From assembly GCA_018692315.1 (NCBI GenBank), contig JABHKC010000016.1, positions 1 through 62,334 on the forward strand: a stretch of 62,334 nucleotides of DNA, written 5' to 3'. The first letter of the stretch is position 1, and each line of letters starts with the position of its first letter. The stretch is from Bacteroidota bacterium. GTDB lineage: Bacteria > Bacteroidota > Bacteroidia > Bacteroidales > JABHKC01. A program made the translations under genes and the position numbers. The notes under the pieces are model-generated. The model did not search any database, had not been told where the DNA came from, and was given only the letters and a program-made list of their open reading frames with translations. Positions 26,860 through 35,936 of the stretch are shown piece by piece.

Positions 26860-29800
26860 TTATTTCTGAATTAATAAGCTTTTAGTCGAAACAAAATTCT
26901 CTGTTTCAATTCTGTAAAAATACGTACCTGAAGAGTATTTGTCAGAACTAAACCCTATTGAATGTTCACCTTCTTCATAATTTTCTGAAACTAATACATC
27001 AAGAAGTTCTCCTACTGAATTATATAATTTCACTTTAACGTTGGCAGATTTCGCTAAGAAAAATCCAATAGTTGTTGAATGACTAAATGGATTTGGAACA
27101 TTTTGATACAGTGAGCTTAACATTTGAATAGCTGATGTAGTTTTAAATTCTTTTACAACACTTATTCCATTGTTCACGAAATTCTCATCTCCTTCAAGCC
27201 AGCTCAGAACTTCAAGTTTATATTCCTTTTTTGAAACTTGATCCCAAAGAATAATTGAATATGATTCTCCATTTTCAATCCCTTCAATTTCATCTGTTGT
27301 AAAATCGTCTCCCCAAATAGCAATTGAGATATTTTCGCCAGAGTAAACCGTGCTTCCGAGTAGTTCTCCTTGATTGTTAAAAATACCAATTTCACTATTT
27401 ATGGCAGGTACTAAATCCCATGCTTGTTGTGGAATTCCAAGAGTCATGTTGTTACCCGTATTGGAAACATTTGTATATTTAGATGGGCTTGGAATTAAAA
27501 TTTCGGATTTAAGTGAAATCGAGTTTGCAGGATATGTAAGTACAATAGCAAGATCGGTTTTTATCTGATATCCTTGACCAGGAATTAGATTTCCTATACT
27601 ATTGATTCCGTATAGAGGCCAATAAACCAGACCAATAGCATTCTTAACGATTGTAATATTGTTCACAATTGGATTTAACAGAGTTTCAATTGATGCCGGT
27701 GATTGACGTAAGTAGCCAAAAATACTCCATCCAAAAGGAATATTAATAGGTGTGATTTCAGGTACAACTGCTGCTCCTTCTACAGTAAGAGTTTGTGTTG
27801 AATTCATTTTTACTTGATATCCTTCTCCAATAGCCATGTACCCAATACTATTAATTCCGTAGAGTGGCCAATAAACCATTCCAATGCCATTTTTTACAAT
27901 TACCACTTCTGAGGCAATTACCGTAAAAACAGAATCTAATGCAGGTTCAAATGGGTCAATATAAGTTGAAATAATATTCCAACCTGAGTTGATTATCATG
28001 TCTTGGGTTTCAATACTATTTGCACTCAAGGAGACTATACCGCTCATTCCATTAGCAACAAAAAAAGCATCGTTAGGGAGTACTCCAGACATATTATAGG
28101 CCGCTGTAGCATCAAATTCGATGGCTGTTGTTATATCCCAGATTTTCCATTTAAATTCTTCGCCATTTGCAAAACCGTCGAATCCAATATCTGCTCCCCA
28201 TGCGGTAATAAACGAATTATTTCCTGAGGTTGTTTCATAATATGTATATCCTCCACAAACTAAATCTCCGATAGAATCATTGTAGAAAACACCTATATAG
28301 CTGCCATCTGAGACAGCAATTCCATCAATTGTAATATTTGCTGATATAGGAATCAAAATTGTGTGATTGGAAGAAGTAATAGTAGGATCTGTCCATGGTG
28401 CTGGCATTGATACAACAATAGTATAAGTTACTATATTAAGACATGAAGTATCAGAGTATGAATATACAAAACAACTAACATCGTAACTTCCGGGCAAAGC
28501 AAAAGTATGGATTGTTGATAAACCATATGCAGAGTTTCCATCATCGAAATCCCAATCAACGCCAAATTCACTGAGGTTTATATTTGCAATAGTTGTAAAG
28601 TCGAAAGTCATGTTCCCTTGGTCAGTGAAAGTAAAATCTGCATCAGCAGTACAAGGAATTGAGACATTTATTTGAATCCAATAATCTATCTGATCCCAGC
28701 ATGTAGGATCGTTCACATCTTCAATCAAGCAAGATACTAAATATGTACCCGAAGCCGAATAAGTATGGCTAATATTGTTATTGCTATTATTAACAACTAC
28801 TCCATCGCCAAAGTCCCAAGTAATATTATAAGCGCTTGCAGAATAAGGAGTTAATGTGTAGAATGAATATTCTCCATTTCCTAAATCCGTCCAATCATAA
28901 TCTGCGTTCACTGTGCAAGTAGATCCGGCACTAGTGTAAATCCATTGTCCTTGTGTGTCATTACAATTAGGATTATTAAGGTCTTCTACATAAACTTCAA
29001 CATAATATGAACCTGCTGCAGGATAAGTATGATAAACCCAGTCTGCACCTGATGTCATTGTCCCATCACCAAATGTCCATTCAACATAATAACCTGAGCT
29101 GTTATAAATATAGTTTGTGTACATACCCATTTCCAGTCCGTTTTCTTCCCACCAGGTGAAAGAAGCATCTACAATACAAGGTATAGAATCTGTACTAAAA
29201 ATATCTAATTCGTAATTTCCAAACGAATTGGTATAACCATATACTTTTACGTAATAGGTTCCAATATTAAGATTTGCAAATTCTAATTGCGACTGCAATC
29301 CACAGAAATCATCATTATAACCAATTTGAGTTCCTCCGCAAGCATCCCATACCTCTAATTTTGTGTCGAAAGCTGAGTCTGAGTTACATAGAGAAACTGT
29401 AACAAGTGGATATAGGCTGTCCACTTCAAAATAATACCACATTTCTCCATAGGAAATGATAGAACCGCTTACAAATGGATCGTTTACATATCCATAATCA
29501 AGAGCTGCTGAACAACCTGTAGGAATAACAACTGTATCGCAAGAAACTGTAACAGATCCTCCGGTGGGATTCACGCCACCTAAACCATCTGAAAATACTA
29601 AATTTCCAACTCCGTCATAGATGTCATATGAGTTTTCATATGCCCAGCTTCCTGGAGAATAACTTGTACTTATTATATCTCCAGTTAAAACGTTCAAGGT
29701 GTATATTCCAGGTCCATAGCCAGTTAATAATGTTGCATTAGGGATAACTAAAGTTCCATTAACACTGATGTTTAACATTCCTCCATTCCATCCATCGCCA

Positions 29801-30585
29801 TAATCATCATTTAGTGCAATTATATAATCGCATCCTAAAGATGAAACTGCAATTGTACTAGTGTATGAATCTGTACATGATGTATCATTCAAATCAGTAA
29901 CTGTGCATGTTACATCATAAGTACCATCATTTGAGTATGTATAGCTAAGATTGTCGGCATTGCTAGCTGATCCTCCGTCTCCAAAGTCCCATGAAACAAA
30001 ATAGCCGGCACTTGCAAATTGAGTATTAAGTGCAAAATCGTAGCTCATAAAGCCAGACGGATACCATGAAAACATGGCATCTACAATACAACCAGATGTT
30101 ACTATATTAACAGAATAGTCTTCAACTTCGCCATATGTAAATATTGTACATGGATCGCTTGTGTCGAAGCTTGAATCAAATAGAACAATTCTCATAGTTG
30201 TTACTCCTGCAATTGCATTTGCTGGAGCAAGAATGGATGCATTAAATGTTGAGCCAGCATTAATTGTATTATGCACTTCGCCTGCGTCCATGAAATCACC
30301 ATCTTGATTCCAGTCGATATAAACTTTGACATCATCTGTTGAATACAAGTTTGATACTGTTACAGATAGAGGCGAACCTAAAACAAAATTTACATCGTTC
30401 GAAAATGTGGTGAAATCTGTATATCCTCCATTATCAACAAAGGATGAATTACTAATTGAGCCAAAATTTACATTGCTGATGTACTCATAGGATTGAGAAG
30501 CACTTCCAGCGCTACAATAAATTTGCCCAAATGTGCTAATTGTCATAGCAATTAGCAAAATGAATAACATTAAATTTTTTTTCAT
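26860..30585 (-). CDS. Large T9SS-exported multidomain protein (GEVED, PPC, PKD)
   Basis: A 1241-residue protein with a signal peptide (ends 'STFGQ'). In order: a GEVED domain about 22-165 ('VYIDWNQDGDFMDAGEVHN', 'YGEVEDYSV') and a PKD-like domain about 168-250. Next come a 'DDYGDGWNGGMLNISVNG' domain about 252-350 and a pre-peptidase-C-like domain about 358-465 ('FDTKLEVWDACGG', 'GTYYVKVYG'). Further PKD-like domains span about 470-770. The shared C-terminal half follows, with two 'GWNII...GEGYQVKM' modules and a T9SS sorting domain ('VPNPFSHSTTIGFFL' to the final 'KSLLIQK'). The last ~480 residues closely resemble the flanking two genes. It is probably a large surface protein; no catalytic domain is evident. 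Confidence 0.88.
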   Translation of the reverse strand: MKKNLMLFILLIAMTISTFGQIYCSAGSASQSYEYISNVNFGSISNSSFVDNGGYTDFTTFSNDVNFVLGSPLSVTVSNLYSTDDVKVYIDWNQDGDFMDAGEVHNTINAGSTFNASILAPANAIAGVTTMRIVLFDSSFDTSDPCTIFTYGEVEDYSVNIVTSGCIVDAMFSWYPSGFMSYDFALNTQFASAGYFVSWDFGDGGSASNADNLSYTYSNDGTYDVTCTVTDLNDTSCTDSYTSTIAVSSLGCDYIIALNDDYGDGWNGGMLNISVNGTLVIPNATLLTGYGPGIYTLNVLTGDIISTSYSPGSWAYENSYDIYDGVGNLVFSDGLGGVNPTGGSVTVSCDTVVIPTGCSAALDYGYVNDPFVSGSIISYGEMWYYFEVDSLYPLVTVSLCNSDSAFDTKLEVWDACGGTQIGYNDDFCGLQSQLEFANLNIGTYYVKVYGYTNSFGNYELDIFSTDSIPCIVDASFTWWEENGLEMGMYTNYIYNSSGYYVEWTFGDGTMTSGADWVYHTYPAAGSYYVEVYVEDLNNPNCNDTQGQWIYTSAGSTCTVNADYDWTDLGNGEYSFYTLTPYSASAYNITWDFGDGVVVNNSNNNISHTYSASGTYLVSCLIEDVNDPTCWDQIDYWIQINVSIPCTADADFTFTDQGNMTFDFTTIANINLSEFGVDWDFDDGNSAYGLSTIHTFALPGSYDVSCFVYSYSDTSCLNIVTYTIVVSMPAPWTDPTITSSNHTILIPISANITIDGIAVSDGSYIGVFYNDSIGDLVCGGYTYYETTSGNNSFITAWGADIGFDGFANGEEFKWKIWDITTAIEFDATAAYNMSGVLPNDAFFVANGMSGIVSLSANSIETQDMIINSGWNIISTYIDPFEPALDSVFTVIASEVVIVKNGIGMVYWPLYGINSIGYMAIGEGYQVKMNSTQTLTVEGAAVVPEITPINIPFGWSIFGYLRQSPASIETLLNPIVNNITIVKNAIGLVYWPLYGINSIGNLIPGQGYQIKTDLAIVLTYPANSISLKSEILIPSPSKYTNVSNTGNNMTLGIPQQAWDLVPAINSEIGIFNNQGELLGSTVYSGENISIAIWGDDFTTDEIEGIENGESYSIILWDQVSKKEYKLEVLSWLEGDENFVNNGISVVKEFKTTSAIQMLSSLYQNVPNPFSHSTTIGFFLAKSANVKVKLYNSVGELLDVLVSENYEEGEHSIGFSSDKYSSGTYFYRIETENFVSTKSLLIQK

Positions 30586-30626
30586 ACGCGATAATTTGAT
30601 TAATTAGTTATAAATAAATTGAAATA

Positions 30627-30634
30627 CAAAAGTA
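30627..30634 (-). promoter_or_regulatory. Bacteroidota -7 element (TACTTTTG, minus strand)
   Basis: The plus-strand CAAAAGTA reads TACTTTTG leftward, 41 nt before the ATG at 30585. The -33 half is weak. Confidence 0.4.
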
Positions 30635-30714
30635 TAATTTACTAGTGAGCAAGACTGTTAAAAAATCAATATAGTTGCAGTTTTTTATTATTTGAGGTTT
30701 TTCTATTTTTCCGA

Positions 30715-30750
30715 CAAAAAAAATACCCCCACAAAGTATTGTGAGGGTAT
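30715..30750 (-). terminator. Terminator of the 30.8-33.0 kb gene
   Basis: atacccccacaa (30723-30734) pairs with ttgtgagggtat (30739-30750) with one mismatch, and T's follow on the minus strand. The stem is nearly the same sequence as the terminator at 24199-24236. Confidence 0.85.
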
Positions 30751-30791
30751 TAATATCATCAATTCAAATTATAAAATTCGAATTTTAAGCT

Positions 30792-32975
30792 TTATTTCTG
30801 AATCAACAAGCTTTTTGTATCTGTAAAGTTATTGCTGATTATTTTGTAATGGTATGCACCAGAAGCAAATTTATCAGCATTAAATTCTATAGTATGCTCT
30901 CCAGATTCAAATTCTTGCGAAACTAATACTTCAAGTAATTCTCCAACAACATTGTAAATTCCAATGTGAACATCAGATTTTTCTGCTAAAAAGAATCCTA
31001 TAGTTGTAGTAGTACTAAATGGATTTGGTACATTTTGAAGCAATTCAGAAGAGTTTGAAATGAATGATGAGGTTTTAAACTCCCCAACAACACTTATTCC
31101 ATTTTCTAAATATTGCTCATTTCCTTCAATCCAATTTGTAACTTCAAGATGATATTCTTCATTCATGAGTTGATCCCATAAAACGATAGAATATGTTTCA
31201 CCATTTGAAATACCTTCTTTTGAATTAGTTGAGAAATCGTCTCCCCAAATAGCTACAGAAAGGTTAGATCCTGTAAAAACAGAACTTCCTAAAAGATCGC
31301 CATTTTGGTTGAAAATACCTATCTCACTATTTATTGAAGGTAGAATTTCCCATGCTTGTTGTGGTATTCCTAAAATCATATTGCTTCCGGTATTTTGGAT
31401 GTCATTATAATTTATAGGGATTGGCACATAAACATCAGACTTAGTACTTGTTACAGTATTGGCTGGATATGTCAGAATATCTGTAGCATCCATTTTGAAT
31501 TGATATCCTTGTCCAGGAACCATATTGCCAATTGCATTAATTCCATACAATGGCCAGTAAACCATACCAAAACTATTTTTGATAATTGTAATATTATTTA
31601 CTATTGGATTCAGCATAACATCAATTGGTGCTGCAGAATGACGTAAATAACCAATTATACTCCACCCTGAAGGAATTGTAATTGGTGTTAATTCAGGAGC
31701 AACCATAAGACCAGTTATTGAAATGACTTGTGTTGAAAACATTTTAACCTGATATCCTTCGCCTATTGTAAAATCTCCAATAGCATTGATACCATAAGCA
31801 GGCCAATAAACCATTCCATATCCGTCTTTAACTAATTCAATTTCAGAAGAAACAGAAGCAAAGACTGAATCAACTCCAGGTTCGAATGGATCTATGTAAG
31901 TCGAAACAATGTTCCAACCTAAATCTGCTATAAGGTCCTGAGTCTGAACAGTTATTGCGCTCAATGATTGAATTCCGCTCATACCATTTGCCACAAAGAA
32001 TGCATCATTAGGGAATGCACCAGATAAATTGTAAATTGCACTAGCATCAAATTCAGTTGCTGATGTTAGATCCCAAATTTTCCATTTGAATTCTTCGCCA
32101 GTGGCAAATCCATCAAATCCTATATCGGCACCCCATGCGGTAATGAACATATTATTTCCAGTTAAGGACTCGTAATATGTATATCCACCACAAATTAAGT
32201 CGCCATTTGCATCATTAAAGAACACACCAACGTAACTTCCATCAGAAATTGGTATTCCATCAACAGTAATACCAGCTAATGATGGTACTAAGATTGTATG
32301 GTTTGTGCCAGTTAATGCTGGTAATGTCCATGGTGCAGAGCTTGATACAATTACATCGTAAGTTACTACATCAGTACAAGTAGGATCTAATAATGAAGTA
32401 ACTGTACATTCAACGAAATAAGTACCTGGAGCAGCAAATGAATGTGTAATATTCATACCTGAACCAAAGTTTCCATCATAGAAATCCCAATCAATAGAAA
32501 ATTCATTAGAGCTGAATGTTCCAACAGTTGCAAAATCAAAGGTCATATTGCCTTGGTCAACCCAAGAAAAATCTGCATCTACATTACAGATACTGATTGT
32601 TTCTGTATATGAATCAAAGCAAGTAGGATCATAAGGGTCGGTTACAGTACAAGTTACATCATATAAGCCACCAAAAGAATATGTGTAGCTTACATAATCG
32701 GCATTGCTTGCCATTCCTCCATCTCCAAAATCCCAATCAATAATGTAGCCAGCACTTGCATATTGATTTACTAATTCAAAATCGAAAGTGTAGTTTCCAA
32801 TATCATACCAATTAAACATGGCATCTAAGCCACATAGTGGGTTAAGAGGAACTGGATTAGTTTCGCCAAACTCTTCAGTTGCTATTTCAGACGAAATAGA
32901 AACAATGGGAGCTTGGCCAAATGTGCTAAAGGCTAAAGCAAATAACACACTAAATAGCATTAATGTTTTTTTCAT
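30792..32975 (-). CDS. T9SS-exported protein with two PKD-like domains
   Basis: A 727-residue protein. The signal peptide ends near 'STFGQA'. Two PKD-like domains span about 50-130 and 130-215 ('IIDWDFGDGGMAS', 'IDWDFYDGNFGSG', each with a HTF/YSF-G-x-Y-x-V-x-C strand). The same C-terminal half as its two downstream neighbours follows: an undefined module with 'GVFFNDANGDLICGGYTYYE', two 'GWNIVSTYI...GEGYQVKM' modules, another module and a T9SS sorting domain ('VPNPFSTTTTIGFFL', ending 'KSLLIQK'). I use the ATG at 32975; a TTG two codons earlier is the only upstream alternative. A complete promoter lies 34 nt upstream, so the gene is transcribed on its own. Confidence 0.88.
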   Translation of the reverse strand: MKKTLMLFSVLFALAFSTFGQAPIVSISSEIATEEFGETNPVPLNPLCGLDAMFNWYDIGNYTFDFELVNQYASAGYIIDWDFGDGGMASNADYVSYTYSFGGLYDVTCTVTDPYDPTCFDSYTETISICNVDADFSWVDQGNMTFDFATVGTFSSNEFSIDWDFYDGNFGSGMNITHSFAAPGTYFVECTVTSLLDPTCTDVVTYDVIVSSSAPWTLPALTGTNHTILVPSLAGITVDGIPISDGSYVGVFFNDANGDLICGGYTYYESLTGNNMFITAWGADIGFDGFATGEEFKWKIWDLTSATEFDASAIYNLSGAFPNDAFFVANGMSGIQSLSAITVQTQDLIADLGWNIVSTYIDPFEPGVDSVFASVSSEIELVKDGYGMVYWPAYGINAIGDFTIGEGYQVKMFSTQVISITGLMVAPELTPITIPSGWSIIGYLRHSAAPIDVMLNPIVNNITIIKNSFGMVYWPLYGINAIGNMVPGQGYQFKMDATDILTYPANTVTSTKSDVYVPIPINYNDIQNTGSNMILGIPQQAWEILPSINSEIGIFNQNGDLLGSSVFTGSNLSVAIWGDDFSTNSKEGISNGETYSIVLWDQLMNEEYHLEVTNWIEGNEQYLENGISVVGEFKTSSFISNSSELLQNVPNPFSTTTTIGFFLAEKSDVHIGIYNVVGELLEVLVSQEFESGEHTIEFNADKFASGAYHYKIISNNFTDTKSLLIQK

Positions 32976-33455
32976 ACGCAATTAGTTTTAGTTAATAAAA
33001 AAATAAATACAAATATAGATATTTGAAGTTTCATTTACAAAGTATATTCCATTTTTCACAAATATTTAGGATTTTAACCTAATACATTTTAAGACTACAA
33101 TGATTTTTGTTTTGTTGCAAAGAGTACAATTTAAAAATACTATTTCTTTTTTGAAGAAAATATTATTTCGATTTTCCATCAATTGAAGATTTCAATGAAC
33201 TAATAATTAACACCAAAATTCAATCTAAAACACCAAATTTTACTTTATTGGAACGAAGCAAATAGTTTGAATATTAATATGTTTAACAATAATTTGGATA
33301 TTATTACACTTCATACAAAATTATGTTACAATTTATGTTCATTATTAACTCTAATATTTATATTCTTCTCTTTTTAATTTCTGACAAAAAGTAACTTAGT
33401 TTTCGGAAATATTTAATAATTACTTATTTTTACGCCTGAAAAATAATATCAAATT
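32976..33455. other. Divergent intergenic region
   Basis: This 480-nt AT-rich stretch separates the leftward T9SS gene from the rightward small lipoprotein genes. It contains the leftward promoter at 33010-33041. No coding sequence or RNA gene is recognisable. No exact TAnnTTTG is seen on the plus strand ahead of 33456. Confidence 0.5.
33010..33041 (-). promoter_or_regulatory. Bacteroidota promoter (TTTG-N20-TATATTTG, minus strand)
   Basis: Reading leftward, TTTG is at 33041-33038 and TATATTTG at 33017-33010, separated by exactly 20 nt. It drives the T9SS gene starting at 32975. Confidence 0.65.
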
Positions 33456-33680
33456 ATGAAAAAAATTACAATACTATTTGCTTTTCTTTTATTAATCGGG
33501 TTCTCAATATCTTCTTGTAAAGAGTGTGCAACTTGTTACATAAGTGTCCCGAGCGGCATTGACACTACTCCTGAGAAGTTTTGTGGTACGAATTCTGAAG
33601 TGTCCGATTTTGAAAAACAATATGCTGAAGATGCAGCATCCATTCCTGGAGTTGGAAATTCTGCTGTTTGCAGTAGATAA
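33456..33680 (+). CDS. Small Cys-rich lipoprotein (copy 1)
   Basis: A 74-residue protein with a lipoprotein signal peptide and the lipobox-like 'SISSC' (Cys at about 21). The mature part is ~54 residues with C-x2-C-x2-C at its very start ('CKECATCYI'), then 'FCGTNSEVSDFEKQY' and a final 'SAVCSR'. The downstream protein at 33735 has the same cysteine layout and is clearly a paralogue. If the first cysteine is lipidated, four remain, which could form two disulfides or a metal site. I do not recognise the family. Confidence 0.75.
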   Translation: MKKITILFAFLLLIGFSISSCKECATCYISVPSGIDTTPEKFCGTNSEVSDFEKQYAEDAASIPGVGNSAVCSR

Positions 33681-33734
33681 AGTTTGAGTTTCTCAGTTTT
33701 GAATATTAGATTGTAATTCTTTAATTCTATTATA

Positions 33735-33962
33735 ATGAATAAAAAACCACTCGTTGCCTTAATTTTTGTCTTTTTTCTATTCTATTTTTCTTCATGCAAA
33801 AAGTGCACAACTTGCGAAATACAAAATGTAAATGGAGAAACTGAAGCTGCATACGATGAATTTTGTGGTACTAATACAGAAATAGAAAATTTTATTGACG
33901 ATTTAGAGATTAGTGCAGAACAACTTGGTGGAGTTGGTACAGTAGTTTGTACATCCTATTAA
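33735..33962 (+). CDS. Small Cys-rich lipoprotein (copy 2)
   Basis: A 75-residue paralogue of the preceding gene, 54 nt downstream. It has a signal peptide with lipobox 'YFSSC', then 'CKKCTTCEI', 'EFCGTNTEIENFIDDL', 'LGGVGTVVCTSY'. Conserved between the two are the C-x2-C-x2-C start, the FCGTN motif followed by an acidic helix, a glycine-valine-glycine, and a C-terminal cysteine. Tandem duplication and conservation of every cysteine argue for a real, selected function at the membrane or in the periplasm, which I cannot name. Confidence 0.75.
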   Translation: MNKKPLVALIFVFFLFYFSSCKKCTTCEIQNVNGETEAAYDEFCGTNTEIENFIDDLEISAEQLGGVGTVVCTSY

Positions 33963-34056
33963 TTTGTATGCGTTCCAGTTTTTTCAAGTTAAGACTATTA
34001 TTTCTAAAAAATAAATAGAAAAATTTGCATAATCATTTTCTGTCAAAATCAGATAG

Positions 34057-34746
34057 ATGGCTAAAAGGAAACTTCAAAGGTTTGCAGATATTAAGCAATT
34101 TGATAATGTTGTTGATATTGAAATCTCAGATATTTTAAATCAAGATTTTGAACTAAAATTATTATGGAAGAGCAAATTCTTTAACAATTCAAACCCAATT
34201 GTTCTTGAACTTGCATGCGGAAAAGGAGAATATACTATTGGTCTTGCCGAAAAAATTCCTGAAAAGAATTTTATTGGGATTGATAAAAAAGGGGCAAGGA
34301 TGTGGGTAGGAGCAAAATATGCTTTAGATAACAAACTACAGAATGTAGCATTCATCAGAACAAGGATAGAATTGTTAGCATCGTTTTTTGGGAAAAATGA
34401 AGTTGATGAAATTTGGATAACTTTTCCCGATCCTCAGCTTAAAAGTAGTAAAAAACGCTTAACATCAGCTCGTTTTTTAAATTTGTATAGGAACATAATA
34501 AAGCCAAGCTCAATAATTCATCTCAAAACCGATAGTCAGGAATTATTCGATTTTACAAACAAAATGATAGAATTCAACAAGCTAAACCTTTTGTTCTCAA
34601 CCAATAATGTCGAAAATGCAAATCTATTTTCAGATATTTTATCAATAAAAACAAATTATGAGAATATTTTTCTTGAAGAAGGAAAAAAAATCAAATACTT
34701 GAAGTTTGAATTAAATAAAGAACAAAAAGTCATTCCTTTTGACTAA
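34057..34746 (+). CDS. trmB: tRNA (guanine-N7-)-methyltransferase
   Basis: A 229-residue SAM-dependent enzyme that makes m7G46 in tRNA. The SAM-binding motif is 'VLELACGKGEYTIGLA' with the following 'IGIDKKGARMWVGAK'. The catalytic segment is 'EIWITFPDPQLKSSKKRLTS' (key part 'FPDPQLKSSKKRL'), and the C-terminal substrate motif is 'HLKTDSQELFDFT'. Length and order are typical. It starts 94 nt after the small lipoproteins and is convergent with dtd. Confidence 0.95.
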   Translation: MAKRKLQRFADIKQFDNVVDIEISDILNQDFELKLLWKSKFFNNSNPIVLELACGKGEYTIGLAEKIPEKNFIGIDKKGARMWVGAKYALDNKLQNVAFIRTRIELLASFFGKNEVDEIWITFPDPQLKSSKKRLTSARFLNLYRNIIKPSSIIHLKTDSQELFDFTNKMIEFNKLNLLFSTNNVENANLFSDILSIKTNYENIFLEEGKKIKYLKFELNKEQKVIPFD

Positions 34747-34780
34747 TTTGGAATTAACAAAATTGTTGAAGGGATAATTA

Positions 34781-35233
34781 TTATTCTTTGTTTTTTGTAT
34801 CAATAATTATTGTTACAGGCCCACTATTTATTAGTTTAACATCCATCATTGCTCCAAATTCTCCAACTTTTGGCTTTTTACCGATATCAATAGCTATTTG
34901 ACCAACGAAGTTTTCATAAAATGGTATTGCAATTTCGGGTTTTGCAGCATTTATGTACGATGGACGATTTCCTTTCTTCGTTTTAGAATGAAGAGTAAAT
35001 TGGCTGATAATCAGAACCTCTCCATTAGTTTCTTTCAATGACAAATTCATTTTTCCTTCTTCATCGTTAAAGATTCTAAGATTTGAAATTTTGTTTGACA
35101 GCCATTTAATATCTTCCAGATTATCTGCACATTCAATTCCGATTAAAATTAAAAGCCCATCTTTAATTTCTGAAAATATATTTTTATTAATTGTTACCGA
35201 AGCTTCTGAAACTCTTTGGATTACAGCTTTCAT
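34781..35233 (-). CDS. dtd: D-aminoacyl-tRNA deacylase
   Basis: A 150-residue enzyme that removes D-amino acids and glycine from mischarged tRNA. It starts 'MKAVIQRVSEASVTI' and carries the two cross-subunit active-site motifs 'LIISQFTLHS' and 'NSGPVTIIIDT' (SQxT and GPVT, the trans-Gly-cis-Pro loop). It is full length and convergent with trmB. The tmRNA gene lies on the other strand immediately upstream. Confidence 0.95.
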   Translation of the reverse strand: MKAVIQRVSEASVTINKNIFSEIKDGLLILIGIECADNLEDIKWLSNKISNLRIFNDEEGKMNLSLKETNGEVLIISQFTLHSKTKKGNRPSYINAAKPEIAIPFYENFVGQIAIDIGKKPKVGEFGAMMDVKLINSGPVTIIIDTKNKE

Positions 35234-35300
35234 ATTAATGTATTAAAACAAAATGAAAATATTGTTCAATAATAATAAATTTTTCGATAATTTCTTTTTG

Positions 35301-35308
35301 TATCTTTG
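35301..35308 (+). promoter_or_regulatory. -7 element (TATCTTTG) of the tmRNA gene
   Basis: An exact TAnnTTTG match ending 13 nt before the mature tmRNA 5' end. A short 5' leader would be removed by RNase P. Confidence 0.6.
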
Positions 35309-35321
35309 CATAAAAATTCAT

Positions 35322-35720
35322 GGGGCTGATTTGGCTTTGACAGCAAGATGAATTGATTTGTAAGCATGTCGAGCAACGCAACTAACTCGTTAAACTTTTT
35401 GCAACTTTTTAAACGGCGAAAATAACTACGCTCTCGCAGCATAATCTTGCCAGGCACGATTAGCTAAATTCCTCGCTCAAGGAGTGAGGAACGAGATGTC
35501 TCGCAAACAATGCTTCCCGGTGGTTGTTTGCACATGGGGCACCATTCACATTGGGATAGTTTGGGTAGATTTTTCGATGCCCTTGCGAAATTCAGAAAAT
35601 AAGGAAACAATAGATTGTTCTTTTTCAGTTGTTTCTCGAAAAAATTTTAAAGGACTAAACATGTAGAAAGCATTTTGGTTTCTTGTTTGGACCAGGGTTC
35701 GACTCCCTGCAGCTCCACCT
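35322..35720 (+). ncRNA. ssrA: Transfer-messenger RNA (tmRNA)
   Basis: The 5' end ggggctgattTGGCTTTGACA is recognisable in its first 20 bases as the tmRNA tRNA-like half. The 3' end has the T-arm ggttcgactccc (within 35696-35708) and the acceptor strand agctcc (35711-35716), pairing with ggggct at 35322. The CCA is not fully encoded (ACCT). The tag reading frame at 35415-35444 encodes GENNYALAA and a TAA stop, matching Bacteroidota tags. With SmpB (not in this window) it rescues stalled ribosomes and marks the product for proteolysis. It is a one-piece gene and not a permuted one. Confidence 0.97.
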
Positions 35721-35877
35721 TTTTTATTTAGTTCTCCTTAACTTCAATTTTCTATTGAAGTTTTTTTTTCGCCATACTTGCCATCAATTTCAAAAGTATT
35801 ATATGAGATTTTTATAAAAAAACAAAAAATTTATGGAAATTGAAAACAAATTGTATCCATTAATAAAAGTGTTTAAA

Positions 35878-35885
35878 TATCTTTG
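35878..35885 (+). promoter_or_regulatory. -7 element (TATCTTTG) of the second sigma operon
   Basis: An exact TAnnTTTG match 51 nt before the sigma factor's TTG start. The nearest upstream TTG is 24 nt away, so the -33 is poor. Confidence 0.45.
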
Positions 35886-35936
35886 AAATGTAAAATTTGA
35901 AAATAAAAACTTGAAGTAGTTCCAAATATTTGGCAT

